DNA from: Taudactylus pleione
Lineage: Eukaryota; Chordata; Amphibia; Anura; Myobatrachidae
Reading direction: 5' to 3'
DNA length: 64,000 bases
Assembly (NCBI GenBank): GCA_031769625.1
Contig: JAUIMM010000582.1
Span: 2,734,456 to 2,798,455, forward strand
Shown one piece after another: positions 11,854 to 23,524 of this stretch; position 1 is the stretch's first letter, and every line of letters begins with the position of its first letter. The notes below the pieces were generated by a model. That model was not told the origin of the DNA, made no database searches, and worked only from the letters and a program-made list of their open reading frames with translations. A program made the position numbers and the translations under genes.

Positions 11854-12403
11854 GGGCCTGATTCAGAGCTGAACGCTCTGACCAGAGCGCTCGCTCTGAA
11901 TCAAGGTCCTCCTCCATGAAAATGGAGCGGCCTCCTGGCCGCTCGCATAGCTGTGGGTGACCACCCACAGCATATGCGAGCGTCCATGATGATGGTCGCG
12001 ATGGTCTTGACCATCGCGACCATCGGGCTTGCGACGGAGACCCTGCGGTAGGGTCTCGCTGCCGCAAGCCCTGGAGTGATTTTGGCTCTATCAGAGCCAA
12101 AATCACTCCCACTGACATCACTAGTGATGTCAGTGGGGCCGGCTTGAGACGGTAGGCGTTCCCATGGGAACGCCTCTGTCTGGCAGGCACGCCCCCGGCA
12201 CGCCCACCAAAGGGGGCCTGTTGTCAAACAACATCGACAGCACGCCCCCTTTGATGCGAGACCCGGAGCGACGGAGAGCCCGTCGCTATCCGGGTCTCAC
12301 GCATGCGCACGACGGAGCTTCCCCCGTCGTGCGCATGCGCAGTGGGGCAACATCGACCCGTTTGCGAGCGTCCTTTGCTCGCGAACGGGTCTGAATGACC
12401 CCC
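11854..12403 (-). mobile_element. multi-hairpin MITE, type A, nested
   Basis: The ends are GGGCCTGATTCAGAGC and GGGTCTGAATGACCCCC. The hairpin order is the reverse of the 3252 copy. It runs AGCTGTGGGTGACCACCCACAGC, a GATGGTC/GACCATC stem, GAGACCC stems, a perfect GAGTGATTTTGGCTCT/AGAGCCAAAATCACTC stem at about 12076-12110, CACTGACATCACTAGTGATG, then the GGGGGC...GCCCCC stem. The flanks ATT (11851-11853) and ATA (12404-12406) are consistent with a 3-bp duplication carrying one change. Confidence 0.85.
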
Positions 12404-12486
12404 ATAGTGACTAGAGCAAACATGCTGTTGTGTTTGCTCTAGTCACTAGGTCTTTAGCTATATGTATCTTTGTACCATACCTTTAT

Positions 12487-12760
12487 TATTACTAAATTTT
12501 ATTTATAGGGCGCCACAAGAGGTCCGCAGCGCCGTACATACAGTAAAGGGTGCACAGAACATTACATTACAGTAACCAAAATATAAACAGAACACAAGTA
12601 ACAATTAGCAACACAATTCTCCATACACCGTACAGCTGGGAAGGTGAAGGCTGTCATAGAAGTGCTAGAGAAGAAGGCTGTGAGACAGTAGGGAGGAGGA
12701 CCCTGCTCCTAGGAGCTTACAATCTAGGGGAAATGGACAGAAGACATGAGGCATAAGTGT
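12487..12760 (+). repeat. interspersed repeat nested in the right arm
   Basis: It begins near TTTATTTATAGGGCGCCAC, includes GGTCCGCAGCGCCGTACATA, and ends after GGAGCTTACAATCTAGGGG. It replaces arm sequence expected from the palindrome, so it is a separate, later insertion. The phrases resemble a repeat I know from frog genomes. The class is not established. Confidence 0.5.
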
Positions 12761-12859
12761 GTAACTATTTCTACACATGCTACTAAAGCTTATGTATTAT
12801 TGTGAATAAACAAGTCTGGAGAGTGCCTTAATCTCCGCAACCTGTGGAGTTACCTTTGG

Positions 12860-15185
12860 TTATTATTGGGTTGCCCATATGATAGAGCTCCCAGGATCAC
12901 ACCAGCATTCGATAGAGATAAGATTGATATAATAGTGGATTTAATTTCCCATAGGAAAATATGCTTCAGTCTGGAATTGGCCGACCTGAAAGTTTTCCAC
13001 GCGGCACATACTGTAGCGATTACTGCGATCTCACAATACACGTTTTTTATTGTGTAACTTTACACTGGGATTAACTAAAAATAAATAGCGAGTCTCTATG
13101 AAAGTGGCTATTGCTCCTGCCGTCCACTAGAGGGCTCGCATTTACAGATGACAGTGTCTGGAACAATTACCCCAATATTCACACTCCCCCTAGTGGGGAA
13201 CAGTGGCATCAGCAGCATTTCTCCTAGTTTCCAAACACATTTGGGGGAAAAAGGTTTTAGGGATAGTAGGACCCCAGCCAAGAACAGCAGCCTCCCTTCA
13301 TAAAGTAAGCAGTATATTTTATAGAACATCCCTAGCAGCATCTGTCATTTAGGGACCATCACCAGACAAAGAGTCAATATTTGTATAAAATAAACACGTC
13401 ATTATTCCTATAAAGCAGGGTTTCTCCCAACAAACCATGTTTTCAGGATTTCCTTTCTACCATACCTGTGAATATTCAATAATTACTTTTGTGCTACAAA
13501 CCTGACCCATTGGGGTTATTTTAGAAACCATTTCTACCTCAAACAAAACATAATTCTGCAGAATTGCATAGATACCATAGGATACAGACACATTGTTTGC
13601 AGCTTGTGAACATTAGAGGGAAAAAAAAATAATTTTTTTTTTTGCACAAACAGACCACAGTGACCAGCGTTACCCCTCATACAGGCAGGTCCCAATAAAG
13701 GTCACTTTTTTGCCCCCAGCAAGTGCCCCAAAGGTGGTACCTGTCCTGAATGTGTGAGAGCTCATGGGCACTGACATCACCCGACCATCAGTGCCCAGTA
13801 AATGCCTTATTGGAACCTAGGTATGAGCAGATACAGCTAACACAGTGCTGAGGTGTCCAGGCCCAAAAACACAAGTAGGCCCATAGTGAGCATGCAGGAA
13901 CACACAAGCGTCACACACAGGTGTTTGTGAAAATAAAACAAAAATCATCAGTCCCATTGACTTCAATACACAATAAACATTATTCCAGGAACAATATAAA
14001 AGTGAGTAAGGAAAGGCACACACCCGTGGTACGCAGCATGCTCCAGCCGCATTGGTGTTCCCCATTTTATAAAAAGTTATGGTTTAGCTGCTACTCATGC
14101 CGGGCGGTCAGAACTCTTTCCGGGAGGGGAGCGTCTGTATAAAGCAGCAGTGCGTTCAGGGACTGGGTCTTGCCGCTAGCAGGTGATCATCCATCTGCCC
14201 CACTAACCTCTGGGGATAGACCGTCTATAGAGCATACAGCAACACAAAAACAGGGACAGCAGCTCCAATACACTCAGTTAATTAAAAAAAATAAAATAAA
14301 AAAATTAAATTAAATTAAAATCAATCAGGGTCATGCGGTTAAAAAAACAGCACAGGGCTCAGCAAATGGCAATTTACGTTCTAGACTGTTCTGTAGCAGA
14401 AATGTACTTTATATACATAGGAAGCTGTAGGCCTCCTCTGGGCAATGATAGGGAACAGGGTACAGCTTCAAGGTAACAATGGGGGGGTGATTAGGGATTG
14501 GCAGTTTTAAGAGCGAAATCCACAACAGTTTCCTTAGATTATAGTATGAAAGGAACTTCCTGAGGTGAATAATGATCCAGAACTACTGGGACAGAAATTA
14601 AACGGTCTGTGAATTAACAACAGAAGGTTTTTCGTGGCTCGGCAGGAACCAAGCGACCAGTAAAAGGCCAGGTGCTATTCTACAGCATTAGCAATAGGCC
14701 ACTTACATCTCTGATATGGAGAGGCACCAGGAGGTGATTTGTGAGGTGAGACAATTAATAACAGGGGTGATTAGTGTTAATCATTCATGCATCTGTTGCA
14801 AGCACCACTAATTAACATTCGTTAGTGTTTCAAGACCAAAACACCGCTCCACACATACTTTAATACTTATATTTATTTGTCTAACTGCTTAATAAGACCA
14901 AGCTACAGGGCAGATATTTATCAAAGCCAGCATAATAATCTACAATTAAATATAATTGACCCTCTGACATCTTATAAGAAACAATTTCGGACTAATCGAC
15001 GGGCGATTTATTAGCCGTAACCAATTGTGACCTTACGCTGATCGATCCAGAGCTTACAAAAAATATGAAGGGGCTGCAGCAGGTCCCACAAAGTCACCCT
15101 TTCCACAAAATGCTCTGCTACTGATTGTCCCACTTACTTTCCTGTCAGAGCTTCCTGCTGAATGGGTTAAGCCAGTGGTTCCCAA
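12860..15185. other. unique sequence with A-rich tracts
   Basis: No gene or complete repeat is seen. A- and T-runs lie at 13619-13644, and an (AAAT)-like A-rich tract at about 14281-14325. Short frames at 13108-13341 and 13817-14065 (both minus) are not recognisable. Confidence 0.5.
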
Positions 15186-15189
15186 ACTT

Positions 15190-15450
15190 GGTCCACAAGG
15201 CACCCTAATACCACTTTCACACCTAAATTCCGGGTCTGACCCGGAGTTGGAACAGGGTTCCAATCCGGATCAGACCCGGAATTTTGCCGGCGCCGACCCA
15301 GGATATTCCAGAGTTGGCGCCGTTCACACCGGAGTCGGGTCTGCATAAACCCAGCTTTTCCAGGCGTTGAAGTGGACGCTTGGAGATGACGTCATCTCTA
15401 AGCGCCACTGAAGCCCGACCAATCGACCGGCTTGCGGCGCGCTCCAGGTC
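15190..15450. mobile_element. GC-rich palindromic MITE-like segment
   Basis: Several independent hairpins lie in a row: CCGGGTCTGACCCGG near 15230, a GGCGCCGAC/GTTGGCGCC pair at about 15288-15320, and the perfect palindrome AGATGACGTCATCT near 15382. The left part contains TTTCACACC. The right end may be cut off by the minisatellite that follows. No target duplication was found. Confidence 0.5.
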
Positions 15451-15458
15451 ATCGTGAC

Positions 15459-16424
15459 TATGTATATTGGGATAGCATGGTAAACCTATGAATAAAGGGA
15501 TAGTATGGTAAGCCTATGAATAAAGGGATAGTATGGTAAGCCTATGAATAAAGGGATAGTATGGTAAGCCTATGTATAAAGGGATAGTATGGTAAGTCTA
15601 TGTATAAAGGGATAGTATGGTAAGCCTATGTATAAAGGGATAGTATGGTAAGCCTATGTATAAAGGGATAGTATGGTAAGCCTATGTATAAAGGGATAGT
15701 ATGGTAAGCCTATGTATAAAGGGAGAGTATGGTAAGCCTATGTATAAAGGGAGAGCATGGTAAGCCTATGTATAAAGGGATAGCATGGTAAGCCTATGTA
15801 TAAAGGGAGAGTATGGTAAGCCTATGTATAAAGGGATAGCATGGTAAGCCTAGGTATAAAGGGAGAGTATGGTAAGCCTAGGTATAAAGGGAGAGTATGG
15901 TAAGCCTATGTATAAAGGGATAGTATTGTAAGCCTGGGTATAAAGGGATAGCATGGTAAGCCTATGTATAAAGGGATAGTATGGTGAGCCTATGTATAAA
16001 GGGATAGTAGGGTAAGCCTATGTATAAAGGGATAGTATGATAAGCCTATGTATATATAAAGGGATAGTATGTATGGTAAGCCTATGTATAAAGTGATAGC
16101 ATGGTAAACCTATGTATAAAGGGATAGTATGTATGATAAGCCTATGTATAAAGGGATAGCATGGTAAGCCTATGTATAAAGGGATAGTATGGTAAGCCTA
16201 TGTATAAAGGGATAGTATGGTAAGCCTATGTACAAAGGGATAGTATAGTAAGCCTATGTATAAAGGGATAGTATGGTAAGCCTATGTATAAAGGGATAGT
16301 ATGGTAAGCCTATGTATAAAGGGATAGTATGGTAAGCCTATGTATAAAGGGATAGTAATGTAAGTCTATATATAAAGGGATAGTATGGTAAGCCAATGTA
16401 TAAAGGTATAGTAAGGTAATCCTA
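15459..16424 (+). repeat. 28-bp minisatellite, about 34 units
   Basis: The units contain GGGATAGTATGGTAAGCC followed by TATGTATAAA. Most are 28 bp. A few carry small insertions (for example TATATATAAA near 16050), and the variants GAGAG or TAGCATGG are interleaved. The first units have GAATAAA instead of GTATAAA, marking an edge subtype. There is no coding role. Confidence 0.95.
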
Positions 16425-16997
16425 ACCTGACGTGTTCTTTATGACAAGGGGCGCGCAATGTATCACGCGCGGCGCTGAGATCCCAGACTGGCCTGTGTTG
16501 TACGTGGGGTGTTCCATTGTTGCGGTGGAACTTTTGTTTATGTGATATTTTTATATTTCCCCAGAATTTACTTTTATCTGAGAGAAGTGCGTCTGTATTG
16601 GAGAGTTATGTTTTATATTATGACAGTAATCATTATTTTATTGTAGTTTATCAATATGTTTATTTTCCAGTCTAACTTGCTGCACAACCGTAGTGACTGG
16701 AGCAGGCACATGTGAAATCCGATGGAATACATCCTGTGTCCGCACATCTGCGCCGGGACACGTTGCGTGTGTTTTATGGGCCCACTTATAGGTGGCTGAT
16801 CTGGCAAAGTATAAATATCGGTTGTTATATAGTCTGATTATATGGTCTGCGTAGGAGAACTGCAAGTGCCTTTTACAGCCTGAGTCAGTGAGAGGTTTCT
16901 GGAAAAAGTCCAGGAATCCTCGGCCTGATGACGGATACACAGAGCCCCGAGCACAGGCGTTGGCAGCTGTCAAATAGTCGAACGCCAACAGCTGGTT
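16425..16997. other. unique sequence with an unsupported open frame
   Basis: A 116-codon minus-strand frame (16638-16988) has no recognisable domains. No splice or promoter evidence accompanies it. Confidence 0.45.
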
Positions 16998-17400
16998 CTA
17001 CACACCGAGCCCGTCCCTCTGATTGCCAGGGGCCTGAATGTGTGTGTGTGTGTATGGGGGGGGGGGTCTACAAAGACCGTTATTCTACTCCTGGGGAATG
17101 AACTTCAGGGGGTCTACACAACTCTGCCCATTATTCTACTGCTAAGGGCCTGAATGTAGAGGGGTCTACACAGTTCATCCCTCTGTCAGGGGCCTGAATA
17201 TAGATGGGTTTAGATAGCTCATCGCATCCATCCCTCTGTCCGAGGCCTGTGTGTGTGTATGGGGTGGGGGTCTACAAAGCCCAACTCATCTATCTGTAAT
17301 TATGTGTGCGGTGGTCTATATAGCCCTGCCCATCCCGCAGACTGCCCGATGCCAAAATGTGTGGCCTGAGGGTCTACACGGCCCAGCCTGGTGGTAGGAG
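16998..17400. repeat. degenerate tandem repeat, ~70-bp period
   Basis: Five or so diverged units combine GGGGCCTGAATGT or a GTGTGTGTATGGGG tract with GGGTCTACA and a CCATCCCTCTGTC-like block. Spacing and sequence vary, so the array is old. Confidence 0.6.
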
Positions 17401-18329
17401 GGTGGACCTTGGTGTGACAATTACTTTAGCACAATGCACTCCCGGTGATCCTGTCCTGCCGTACATAGGCGCACTTCAAGAGCGGCTTCATGTGCACTGG
17501 ACGGGCCTTCTCGCTGATTCTCTGGGCTCGCCCAGTGCTATTAATGAGGGGCCCATTTATTAATAAGCACATTTACAATGCGATCTGGCCGTGATATTAG
17601 CACCCATGATCTCAAATCAGAATGCGAACTTAGCACCGGGGATATATGTAGGGACAGGGCGTCTGAAATGAGCCCGTCCCTGCTATGCGCTGGGGGGTGA
17701 TGTGACCACACATGCACGGCGGCCATTGCCGTGGAGGGTTCCTATGGAACAAGTGATCTCTGTCACTTCTCTCTGTCCTTCAAATGAGTTTAACTGGGAT
17801 TCGTGGGTATGGCTAGTGTGCGCCATTTTCTGTTGTATCTCTTGCAGCTATCAGGGTGTAGGTGTGTTGCTAATAGTGATGACAGGCGCTCTAGCGGACA
17901 GAGGGCTGGGAGTGGCGAAAAAGATCAGTGCGACTCATTATACGTGCGAATACTGGCATTATACTTCCCTACGTGACCGGCGTACGCGATTTCATCAGAG
18001 TTGCTAGTGATACACAATCAGCCCCTAAAGGTGCCGCTCTGTGATAAGTCTGAGAACACTGTATTCATGCAGTGTGACAATAAGAGTTTCACTTCCTGCA
18101 CTGGGACGGAGGTTTATATAACCTGTGTATTACTGGCTCTAACTGCAATGTCTCAGGCTTATTCCATCACGCCAGGCTTCATTCATTTCTAGGACGGTTT
18201 CTAATTTTAGTCTGGAGCAACCTATTGTCAGTAAATGACACTGAGGGAACGCTGCAGTATGCAGAGCATACAACTATACAACGCTCAGGAAATAAGTGAA
18301 TTGGGAGCAGGGACCGGGGGCAGGTTGCT
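17401..18329. other. unique sequence, nothing recognised
   Basis: GGGGCCCATTTATTAATAAGC at about 17548 resembles the terminus of the element at 39078-39577, but no matching right end is found, so it is only a possible fragment. A 101-codon plus frame at 17702-18007 is unsupported. Confidence 0.4.
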
Positions 18330-18660
18330 GTAGTAAATCTCTCTCCCCTTCCCCGGAATCCTGCCTGCTGCTGCTGCTGCAGAACTAACTGGGACACAAA
18401 AGCTGTCAATCATTTCTGCAGCAGCTGCGCCACAATCCAGTGCCCCAGGCAGTTGGGATTTCCAGTCCCAGGGATTACTAGCAGCATGCCAGCCAGGGGT
18501 GATGCCGCCGCCCCAGACATGAAACTGTTCTCAAGCCAGAAACCTGCTGCCGCTCTCCCTGTATTTATGATACACACATGTAAGGATACACACACACGTA
18601 AGGATACACACACATGTAAGGATACACACACACCATACACACATGTAAGGAGTTGTGTTT
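18330..18660. other. CTG-rich segment followed by a short CA-rich tandem
   Basis: CTGCTGCTGCTGCTGCAG lies near 18366, followed by GC-moderate sequence with open frames on both strands (18453-18734 plus, 18410-18640 minus). About four units built on ACACACATGTAAGGATAC follow at 18570-18650. The peptides are not recognisable, and the tandem contributes part of them. Confidence 0.4.
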
Positions 18661-18822
18661 TATCACTTATCAGCTCCCATGCGTCACATGTCAGCAGCCA
18701 GAGCCATGCCTATATATGGAGCAAGTTTACTTGATACAAAGTTTATATATTGTACTTATAGGGTTAATCTTACTAAAGTCGGCGATTGCACATAATAAGC
18801 AGGAGGCTCATGTGAGGGGGCT

Positions 18823-20098
18823 GTGCATGCACTCTCCCACCCCCCTGGGTATACAGTACAGTATATTAGTGCATGCACTCTCCCACCCCCCTGGGTATGC
18901 AGTACAGTATATTAGTGCATGCACTCTCACCCCCCTGGGTATACAGTACAGTATATTAGTGCATGCACTCTCCCACCCCCCTGGGTATGCAGTACAGTAT
19001 ATTAGTGCATGCACTCTCCCACCCCCCTGGGTATGCAGTACAGTATATTAGTGCATGCACTCTCCCACCCCCCTGGGTATGCAGTACAGTATATTAGTGC
19101 ATGCACTCTCCCACCCCCCTGGGTATACAGTACAGTATATTAGTGCATGCACTCTCCCACCCCCCTGGGTATACAGTACAGTATATTAGTGCATGCACTC
19201 TCCCACCCCCCTGGGTATACAGTACAGTATATTAGTGCATGCACTCTCACCCCTATGGGTGTACAGTATATTAGTGCATGCACTCTCACCCCTATGGGTA
19301 TACAGTACAGTATATTAGTGCATGCACTCTCACCCCTATGGGTATACAGTACAGTATATTAGTGCACGCACTCTCACCCCTATGGGTATACAGTACAGTA
19401 TATTAGTGCATGCACTCTCACCCCTATGGGTATACAGTACAGTATATTAGTGCACGCACTCTCACCCCTATGGGTATACAGTACAGTATATTAGTGCACG
19501 CACTCTCACCCCTATGAGTATACAGTACAGTATATTAGCGCACGCACTCTCACCCCTATGGGTGTACAGTATATTAGTGCATGCACTCTCCCACCCCCCT
19601 GGGTATGCAGTACAGTATATTAGTGCATGCACTCTCACCCCTATGGGTGTACAGTATATTAGTGCATGCACTCTCACCCCTATGGGTATACAGTACAGTA
19701 TATTAGTGCATGCACTCTCACCCCTATGGGTATACAGTACAGTATATTAGTGCACGCACTCTCACCCCTATGGGTATACAGTACAGTATATTAGTGCACG
19801 CACTCTCACCCCTATGGGTATACAGTACAGTATATTAGTGCACGCACTCTCACCCCTATGGGTATACAGTACAGTATATTAGTGCATGCACTCTCACCCC
19901 TATGGGTGTACAGTATATTAGTGCATGCACTCTCACCCCTATGGGTATACAGTACAGTATATTAGTGCATGCACTCTCACCCCTATGGGTATACAGTACA
20001 GTATATTAGTGCACGCACTCTCACCCCTATGGGTATACAGTACAGTATATTAGTGCACGCACTCTCACCCCTATGAGTATACAGTACAGTATATTAGC
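18823..20098 (+). repeat. 44/46-bp minisatellite, about 29 units, two subtypes
   Basis: The units carry GTGCATGCACTCTCACCC or the variant with CCCACCCCCCTGGG, then TACAGTACAGTATATTA. The left third is mainly the CCCCCTGGG subtype (46 bp) and the right two-thirds the CCCCTATGGG subtype (44 bp). Shortened units of about 39 bp recur at 19250, 19560, 19640 and 19905, which indicates block duplications. Each unit contains the palindrome GTGCATGCAC. Confidence 0.95.
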
Positions 20099-20175
20099 GC
20101 AGGGGTAGCAACCTGACGTACTCCAGCTGCTGTGGAACTACACATCCCAGCATGCCCTGTCACAGTTTCAGTTGC
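20099..20175 (+). mobile_element. half copy of a palindromic hAT MITE inside the array
   Basis: CAGGGGTAGCAACCTG followed by CAGCTGCTGTGGAACTACAC and ATCCCAGCATGCC matches one arm of the complete element at 45091-45246. It separates the last array unit from a stray array fragment (CCACCCCCCTG, ATTAGTGCATGCA) at 20176-20206, so it landed in the minisatellite. The second arm is missing. Confidence 0.65.
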
Positions 20176-20280
20176 CCACCCCCCTGATATTAGTGCATGC
20201 AATGCAGGTAGAGGATGCTGCGCTGTGTAAGATACAGTATGCTGCCCAGCAGACACCCCCCTCCCTGGATGCAGCTGTGA

Positions 20281-20679
20281 TTAGGATGTGACACCCCCTC
20301 TCGCAGGCTCAGGAGAGGGTATATAGAGACAGGGAGAGACTACAGTCCTGGTGCTGCTAGAGAAAGGACAGAAGTAGGGATCACTGCCCTTACCTGATGG
20401 GATTCTTCTCTTCTTCACAGCGACTATGAGCTGAATGCAGAAGTGAGACAGAGGGATCTGGGCTGCAGCCTGCAGGAAGGTTAATAATCCCCCACCCCGG
20501 CCACCTCCCTGGTGATTCATCCAGAGTGTACCGCAGTGCCGCGCCCTGGTGACTGGAGGTATTACACCACGAGCAGGGACTGCCGGCTGCTGACAATGAA
20601 GAAACAGCTCATGTAGGAGTTGAATCTGGGGTGGGGGACACAACTGTCTGGGCCTGTAATATGCACCAGCCCCCTGCAC
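20281..20679 (-). CDS. weak candidate first exon, unrecognised
   Basis: On the minus strand an open frame runs from 20679 and overlaps a second one from 20596. Near its lower end lies a good donor, CAG|GTAAGGG, with the exon edge at 20394. The 68-codon frame stops at a TAA formed across the donor, so splicing there could keep it open. Neither peptide is recognisable. On the plus strand GGTATATAGAG at about 20318 could be a TATA box and TTCTTCTCTTCTTCACAG (20403-20420) an acceptor, so strand is ambiguous. Treat this only as a place to test for transcription. Confidence 0.15.
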   Translation of the reverse strand: MQGAGAYYRPRQLCPPPQIQLLHELFLHCQQPAVPARGVIPPVTRARHCGTLWMNHQGGGRGGGLLTFLQAAAQIPLSHFCIQLIVAVKKRRIPSGKGSDPYFCPFSSSTRTVVSPCLYIPSPEPARGGVTS

Positions 20680-21471
20680 ACACTACGACACCAAATATCA
20701 CAGTACAGAGACAAGTATATTCCCCTGCTAAGTGCATTACACCCAGCTGCCCAACATGCTATGAGGATATGAATAGACTTTCTTTATGTTGCAACATTGT
20801 TTTTACTTTGTAGATCTAACCACATCCTGAGCAGCAATAAAATACATTATATAAGGCTATAACATGGCTTCTTGTAAGTAGGACCACTGGATAATAATAA
20901 CAATAATAATAATTATATCTATATATCTAACAATCATAGTAGGCTGGGTACTAGTCACCACAAATATCTAGATTTTACACAGCTGTCTAATTATTAATCA
21001 AAACTGAATATACATTCACAAATATTATCCAAATCGAAAGCCCCACTAAATAATAATATATATGCCTGCGCCCAACCACACACCCCCATCACCCCACCCA
21101 ATAATGTATTAGGGACATTTATGTGAATATAGTATATATTATTTCTATAACCGCAGACACCTTTCCTCTGCCTCCATGTAGACCCCTCAGGCGCTATGAC
21201 GTGGCGATGACATCTTATCACGTCCCCGTTCTCTCACACGCAGACTACATGGGCTCTTCCATGGGCTCTTCAAAAATAAGGCAGAAGAAAAAGAATGTGC
21301 GCAGGGAAAATACAGATTACGTACGTGCCAGGGGGGATACTGGCGCTATATACATAAATGGTAATAATGACTTGGCAATACAAAGTCATTCTATGGCGAG
21401 CATCCTATCTATATCTGAATGATATCATGTTAGAACAATATTGCAGCATATTCTCTTACACATTTTCATGC
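20680..21471. other. unique sequence with ATA-rich tract
   Basis: An AATAATAAT stretch lies at 20893-20915 with short TATATCTA repeats after it. Frames on both strands near 20994-21422 are not recognisable. Confidence 0.5.
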
Positions 21472-21962
21472 AGTTCATTACCGATCACTATTGTGATTAC
21501 ACACGCAGACGGACGATTGTTGCTTCACTGCGATCGCAGAGACCACGCAGACCCATCGCAGAGTGATTGACAGAAAGTAAACATTTGGGGGTTTTGACAG
21601 GGCGTGGTCGGCGAAACGCAGGCGTGTCAGTGTGTCTGAACGCTGATACAGGGGCGTGCACAAATTATCCACTGCGATGGCATACGTAGTTTGAGCTCCC
21701 ACTGCGTACAGTAAGGTTAACAATTTCTGAGTACGGTCTGACCTAGTGTAATTGTGTGTGAGGCTCCGATGTTACTTGATGGTACCGATGTTTTTGCAGA
21801 CTTACAAAGTATTACGGATGTGAGTAAGGGGATGTGGGCATAGTTATGTTAGGCTACGACGGCATTGCGATTGCAAATATTAACATATATTCGCAGTGTG
21901 CCTGCGTGCATAATCACAGCTGCAATCGCAATAGCAATCCGATTCCGTAATGAATTGGACCC
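21472..21962 (+). mobile_element. MITE of the GGGCCTGATTCAG superfamily, type B, worn
   Basis: The interior ACGCAGACGGACGATTGTTG, GAGTGATTGACAG and CGAAACGCAGGCGTGTC match the copy at 28498. The ends are diverged: TTCATTACCGATC on the left and GATTCCGTAATGAATTGGACCC on the right still pair. No target duplication is identifiable. Confidence 0.7.
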
Positions 21963-22231
21963 ACAGTCTGAATGAGAGCCTTCTAACGAATTTATCCTAA
22001 GACTTGACGATTACTGAGTATTTTCTAAAGAACTATTAACCCATTAATCCCTACCACCGATATAGGGGGATTTAATGTCAACACGGTCTAACTGTATTCA
22101 ACATTTTGGAACTTATTCTACTATTTTTCCCATTTTTGTGCCTAGGGACGACCCCAATGCTACCCGTACACAATATGGGCATAGGGGTTAGTGGATCCTT
22201 ATCTGACTGTAAATCAGTGGAGACCTACTGC

Positions 22232-22604
22232 CAGGGGCGTATTTAGAGAGGAGGGGGCCCATGTTCACTCACCATACGGGGCCCCCTCCTCTCTCTCCAG
22301 CGTCCGCAGCGTACTGACAGGTTCAGTAGACTCCGAGCACCAGTCTGTGCCCGGAGCCTACTGTGCATGTGCACGACACCGGGAAAATGGCGCAGCAGCC
22401 ACTTTCCCGGCGATTTCCCTACTGCGCATGCTCAGAACACCGTGAAAGTGGCCGCTGTGCCCAATTTCCAGGCATTCTGTGTAGCGCCTCTCCAGCCGAT
22501 GTGAGACCTCGGGGAGATAAGTATTAGGAAGTATGGGTGCAGGGTGTGCGTTGTAGGCCCCCCTGGACTCAGGGACACCTGCACCTATTATAGATACGCC
22601 CCTG
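22232..22604. mobile_element. hAT-like MITE
   Basis: The inverted ends are CAGGGGCGTATTTAGAG and TATAGATACGCCCCTG. The CAGGGGCG start is typical of vertebrate hAT elements. The flanking octamers do not match, so the assignment rests on the ends alone. The interior is GC-rich with no transposase frame. Confidence 0.6.
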
Positions 22605-22889
22605 CATCAAGTCTTGAGGGCTATTCCACACACAGCGGTTTTCTCGGGCCTCTGATCTAGTTCTTGATTAATGAAAAAAAGTGCCGGCACAGTTGCCGTG
22701 TTACGGCCGGAAATATGCACTAACAAGGACGGCTGCCATTCACGGTTTAAAAATGTTAAAGTTTGGAAAAAAATTCACACACACGGCACAAAACCGTTGT
22801 GTGTGAAAGGAACATATCCACAGGTATAAAAAAAAAAAAAACGCCTGTTTTTTTTGCCGGCCGGTGATATCTGGCGTGTGTGTGAAATA
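22605..22889. repeat. hairpin-bearing low-complexity segment
   Basis: A 34-base hairpin at 22774-22807 pairs TTCACACACA with TGTGTGTGAA around GGCACAAAACCG. An A-run at 22829-22841 is followed by a T-run. GCCGGCCGG lies near 22857. It is probably an old foldback element whose limits are unclear. Confidence 0.45.
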
Positions 22890-22954
22890 GCTCTAACTCC
22901 CATGTTATAGGCTGTTTGAAAAATGTCAGTTAGAAGCTGATTGGTTGGTACTTT

Positions 22955-23482
22955 GGGCCTGATTAAGCAAGGAACGGACGGATGCAGACGCACGCAATTG
23001 GTCGATAGTTTTGTTCTGCGTATGCATCGCAGACGCAAACCGCCCAGTGCGATGGAGTGTGCGTACGCAGGGAGTCCGCAACCCCAGGGACAAGTGATTG
23101 ACAGGAAGTGCCATTTGTGGGTGGTGACGGGGGGGTGGTCGGGCAAACGCAGGCGTGTCTGTGCGTTTGGACGGCGTTTCAGGGGCATGCATAATTAAAC
23201 CCTTGCGGACGCAGCCTGAGATCTAGTTGCATACAGGAAGTCTCACTATGTCTGCGGGAGGGTCAGGTCAACCACTATTCTGCGTATGGGTCCGATGTTA
23301 CCGATGTTTCCACTGTCTTGCCAGGTATAGAGGAAGCAAGTAAAGGGAAGTGGGTGGTATTATGTAGTCCTGTGCGCCTGCTTATTCTGCTGCAATTGGC
23401 GTCCGTATGCATTCATTAGCATATTCTCGCAGCGGTCGGGTGCATGCGTCTGCATCCGTGCGTTCCTTGCTAAATCAGGCCC
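22955..23482 (+). mobile_element. MITE type B, nested, TTT duplication
   Basis: The ends are GGGCCTGATTAAGCAAGG and CCTTGCTAAATCAGGCCC. The TTT duplication at 22952-22954 and 23483-23485 is exact. The interior has GATTGACAGGAAGTGCC, GGTGGTGACGGGG and CAAACGCAGGCGTGTC, the shared core of the superfamily. Confidence 0.9.
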
Positions 23483-23524
23483 TTTATCTTTTACACTTTT
23501 TCTCTCTCCATGGCATAGTACATA

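Larger units (their letters stand above)
11686..12859. mobile_element. palindromic element interrupted by two later insertions
   Basis: The outer inverted repeats run from 11686 (CCAAAGGTAACTCCACAGG) to about 11850 and back from 12859 (complement: GTGGAGTTACCTTTGG). They share GTAGAAATAGTTG and TAGCTAAAGAC blocks. The left arm includes CCAACGTTTCGGTCCAC and CTTCATCAAGGC. A type A multi-hairpin MITE sits in the left arm at 11854-12403. A second repeat at about 12487-12760 replaces part of the right arm. The original centre is a hairpin at 12404-12450 built on GTGACTAGAGCAAACA and its complement. Confidence 0.75.

Noticed and set aside
16638..16988. 116-codon minus-strand frame outside repeats
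   Set aside because: No recognisable domain, start context or splice signals; length is compatible with chance.
18823..20098. Tandem array as a CRISPR-like structure
   Set aside because: Units are directly contiguous without unique spacers, and the context is a vertebrate genome.
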